A stretch of DNA of 64,000 nucleotides from Eubacteriales bacterium (lineage in GTDB: Bacteria; Bacillota; Clostridia; Christensenellales; Aristaeellaceae). The position numbers and the translations under genes were made by a program. Below are positions 62,548-64,000 of the stretch, piece by piece. The DNA is taken from contig JAQWCW010000006.1 in assembly GCA_028705775.1 (NCBI GenBank), positions 1-64,000 of the forward strand. The letters are read 5' to 3'. The notes below the pieces were generated by a model. It was not told the origin of the DNA, ran no database searches, and saw nothing but the letters and a program-made list of their open reading frames with translations. Positions within the stretch are counted from its first letter, which is position 1. The number at the start of each line of letters is the position of its first letter.

Positions 62548-63561
62548 TCACAGCTCCCGATTGACGACAGGAGCAAGCCTGCGCGCCTTCTCCATAATCG
62601 CCGCAAACTGCTCGCTCGTCAGGGACTGCGCCCCGTCGCAAAGCGCGTGCTGCGGGTCGTTATGCACTTCAATCATAAGTCCGTCCGCTCCGGCGACAAT
62701 CGCCGCGAGCGCCATGCTTTCAACCATCCAGTTCTTGCCGGTCGCGTGGCTCGGGTCAACGATGACCGGCAGATGCGAGAGCCGCTTAACCGCCGGTATC
62801 GCGCTGAGGTCGAGAGTGTTTCTGGTATAATTTTCAAAGGTGCGGATTCCGCGCTCGCAGAGGATTACGTTGGGGTTGCCCTGCGCCATAATGTATTCGG
62901 CGCTCATGAGCCACTCCTCAATCGTATTGGAAAGCCCGCGCTTCAAAAGAATCGGCTTGCGTATCTTCCCAAGCTCCTTGAGCAAATCAAAATTCTGCAT
63001 ATTGCGCGCGCCGACCTGAATCAAATCGACGGTTTCGTTGAAAAGCTCTATATGCCTTTCAGCCATTATTTCGGTAACGATTGGCAGCCCCGAGCGCTTG
63101 CGCGCCTTTTCAAGAAGCGAAACGCCCTCCTCCTTCAAGCCTTGGAAGGAATAAGGGGACGTGCGGGGCTTGAACGCGCCGCCGCGCAAAAGCGCCGCGC
63201 CGCTGTTTTTGACAGCCTCGGCTATCCCGCAAAGCTGCTCCTCGCTCTCAACGGAGCAAGGCCCCGCGATAACGGTAAGGCGCTTGCCGCCGACGGGAAC
63301 GCCGGCGACGTCAATAACGCTGTCATGCGGATGGAATTTTCTGTTTGCAAGCTTGAACGGCTCCGAAACGCGCATAACGCGCTCAACGCCGGGACGGAGC
63401 AGGTATGAGGACTCGTCAATCGCCGCAACGTTGCCGACGACGCCTATTACAGTGCAGTCGTCGCCGTCGCTTCGGTCAACTCTCATCCCCTGCTCGTTAA
63501 GGGACGCGACAAGGCTGAGAATGTCAGCCTCCGCCGTTCTGGGCTTCATAATGATAATCAT
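62548..63561 (-). CDS. aroF: DAHP synthase, type I beta with ferredoxin-like regulatory domain
   Basis: The 337-residue first enzyme of the shikimate pathway, condensing PEP and erythrose 4-phosphate. The catalytic domain shows AGPCSVESEEQL, GGAFKPRTSPYSFQG and IVDPSHATGKNWM. Residues ~1-70 form the ferredoxin-like domain used for feedback control in this subgroup. The ATG at 63561 has AAGGAAGG upstream. It begins the aro operon. Confidence 0.95.
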   Translation of the reverse strand: MIIIMKPRTAEADILSLVASLNEQGMRVDRSDGDDCTVIGVVGNVAAIDESSYLLRPGVERVMRVSEPFKLANRKFHPHDSVIDVAGVPVGGKRLTVIAGPCSVESEEQLCGIAEAVKNSGAALLRGGAFKPRTSPYSFQGLKEEGVSLLEKARKRSGLPIVTEIMAERHIELFNETVDLIQVGARNMQNFDLLKELGKIRKPILLKRGLSNTIEEWLMSAEYIMAQGNPNVILCERGIRTFENYTRNTLDLSAIPAVKRLSHLPVIVDPSHATGKNWMVESMALAAIVAGADGLMIEVHNDPQHALCDGAQSLTSEQFAAIMEKARRLAPVVNREL

Positions 63562-63648
63562 GTGATACCTTCCTTCCTGCGCCTGTCGCGGCGCACCTTC
63601 CGTACTACAGTGCAGGCTCCCGGAAAGCGTAGAACCCGTCACACTGGA

Positions 63649-63693
63649 ATAGTAGCACAAAGACCGCGCTTTCGCAAGGAAAACGCGGTCTTT
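63649..63693 (-). promoter_or_regulatory. aroF promoter nested in the upstream terminator hairpin
   Basis: A 15-bp hairpin with a 5-nt loop (63693-63659 on the minus strand; outer arms AAAGACCGCG and CGCGGTCTTT) follows the GGDEF-type gene. The -35 TTGCGA (63677-63672) lies in the loop and 3' arm, the 3' arm fills the 17-nt spacer, and the extended -10 TGcTACTAT (hexamer 63654-63649) comes right after. Confidence 0.65.
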
Positions 63694-63715
63694 AAAAGAA
63701 CCGGCACAACCCGAA

Positions 63716-64000
63716 TCAGCCGCCGAGCTTGGAAATTCTGTCGCACTCCTTGCGGTTGCGCTCAGCAATCATTTCCTTTTCAGCCTGCGAAAGGAAGGTG
63801 TCAACGGGACTTTCGACCTCAGGATTATACACGGCGCAGCCCATGCTCGGCATCAACACATAATCCGTCTGATGCTTTGAGTTGAAGTCTACAAAGCTGT
63901 TGTCGATATCCTCCATGGTACGGCGCATTGCCTCCTGAGTTTCCCTCTGGCAAATCAGCACGAATTCATCATCGCCCGTTCTTGCAAGGAAATCATTCTT
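63716..64000 (-). CDS. GGDEF-type protein, C-terminal part (cut by window edge)
   Basis: Only the last ~95 residues are in the window; the gene continues beyond position 64000. The segment FLARTGDDEFVLICQRE corresponds to the GGDEF active-site loop, with GDDEF in place of GGDEF. The C-terminal half (SMGCAVYNPE, then AEKEMIAERNR) fits the end of a GGDEF domain. The changed second Gly makes diguanylate cyclase activity doubtful. Upstream domains cannot be seen. Confidence 0.75.
   Translation of the reverse strand, partial: KNDFLARTGDDEFVLICQRETQEAMRRTMEDIDNSFVDFNSKHQTDYVLMPSMGCAVYNPEVESPVDTFLSQAEKEMIAERNRKECDRISKLGG

Overview
The window reads as a chromosomal segment of an endospore-type Bacillota, most likely an uncultured Clostridia. 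The evidence is a full-length SpoIVB protease, a Spo0A-type regulator, a SigB/F/G-family sigma factor, the ylm division cluster (YggS-SepF-YggT-DivIVA), a KOW-domain protein between map and infA, zinc-type S4, S14 and L36, and a CD1247-type protein next to efp. No tRNA, rRNA, CRISPR array or insertion sequence was seen. Nearly all of the sequence is core genome, so most of the novelty lies in gene architecture and in the intergenic spaces.

Layout. 1-7480 (+): a degenerate RsbW-like protein and a sigma factor, an HlyD-like membrane protein, yggS, a SepF with a very long linker, yggT, divIVA, spoIVB and a Spo0A-like regulator with a decayed receiver domain and 0A boxes upstream. 7680-14243 (+): an F-type ATP synthase operon in which the separate delta gene (atpH) is missing and a delta C-terminal-like segment is fused to the front of subunit alpha. 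14355-16687 (-): CD1247-type protein, efp and an M24 peptidase. 16949-21382 (+): a GH42/GH31 glycosidase pair and a small membrane protein. 21490-22512 (+): gap. 22642-31899 (-): an ogg/serine-hydrolase pair, carAB, purA and a HAD hydrolase. 32226-48590 (-): the complete S10-spc-alpha ribosomal protein supercluster from rpsJ to rplQ, with secY, adk, map, infA and rpoA. 49201-55004 (+ apart from one gene): pepT, ybaK, a YgjP-type metallopeptidase, a convergent HAD phosphatase, flavin reductase, an unrecognised or ATC-hydrolase-like protein and two-subunit fumarase. 55082-55239 (+): two tiny overlapping ORFs behind a good promoter. 55254-63561 (-): an aromatic amino-acid operon (aroF-tyrA-aroB-aroA-aroC-aroQ-aroK) continuing into a membrane protein, rsuA and a methyltransferase. 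63716-64000 (-): the end of a GGDEF-type protein cut by the window edge.

How the parts fit. The first region joins cell division (SepF, YggT, DivIVA) to sporulation control (sigma factor, SpoIVB, Spo0A), the same neighbourhood logic as the sigE-sigG-ylm-divIVA region of Bacillus. The aro operon encodes DAHP synthase, five shikimate-pathway enzymes, chorismate mutase and prephenate dehydrogenase; no dehydroquinate dehydratase or shikimate dehydrogenase lies in the window. carAB and purA are adjacent nucleotide-synthesis units.

A recurring feature is compact regulatory overlap. Two or three genes (spoIVB, the serine hydrolase and aroF) have their ribosome-binding site or promoter built into the terminator hairpin of the gene upstream. 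Two promoters (atp operon and the mini-ORF pair) sit so close to an ATG that the mRNA would be nearly leaderless.

The strongest candidates for something undescribed are the delta-alpha ATP synthase fusion, the terminator/promoter/RBS nesting, the Spo0A-like protein with a broken acidic pocket, and the mini-ORF pair. All functional statements come from reading the sequence and from knowledge of the families; no database search was run.
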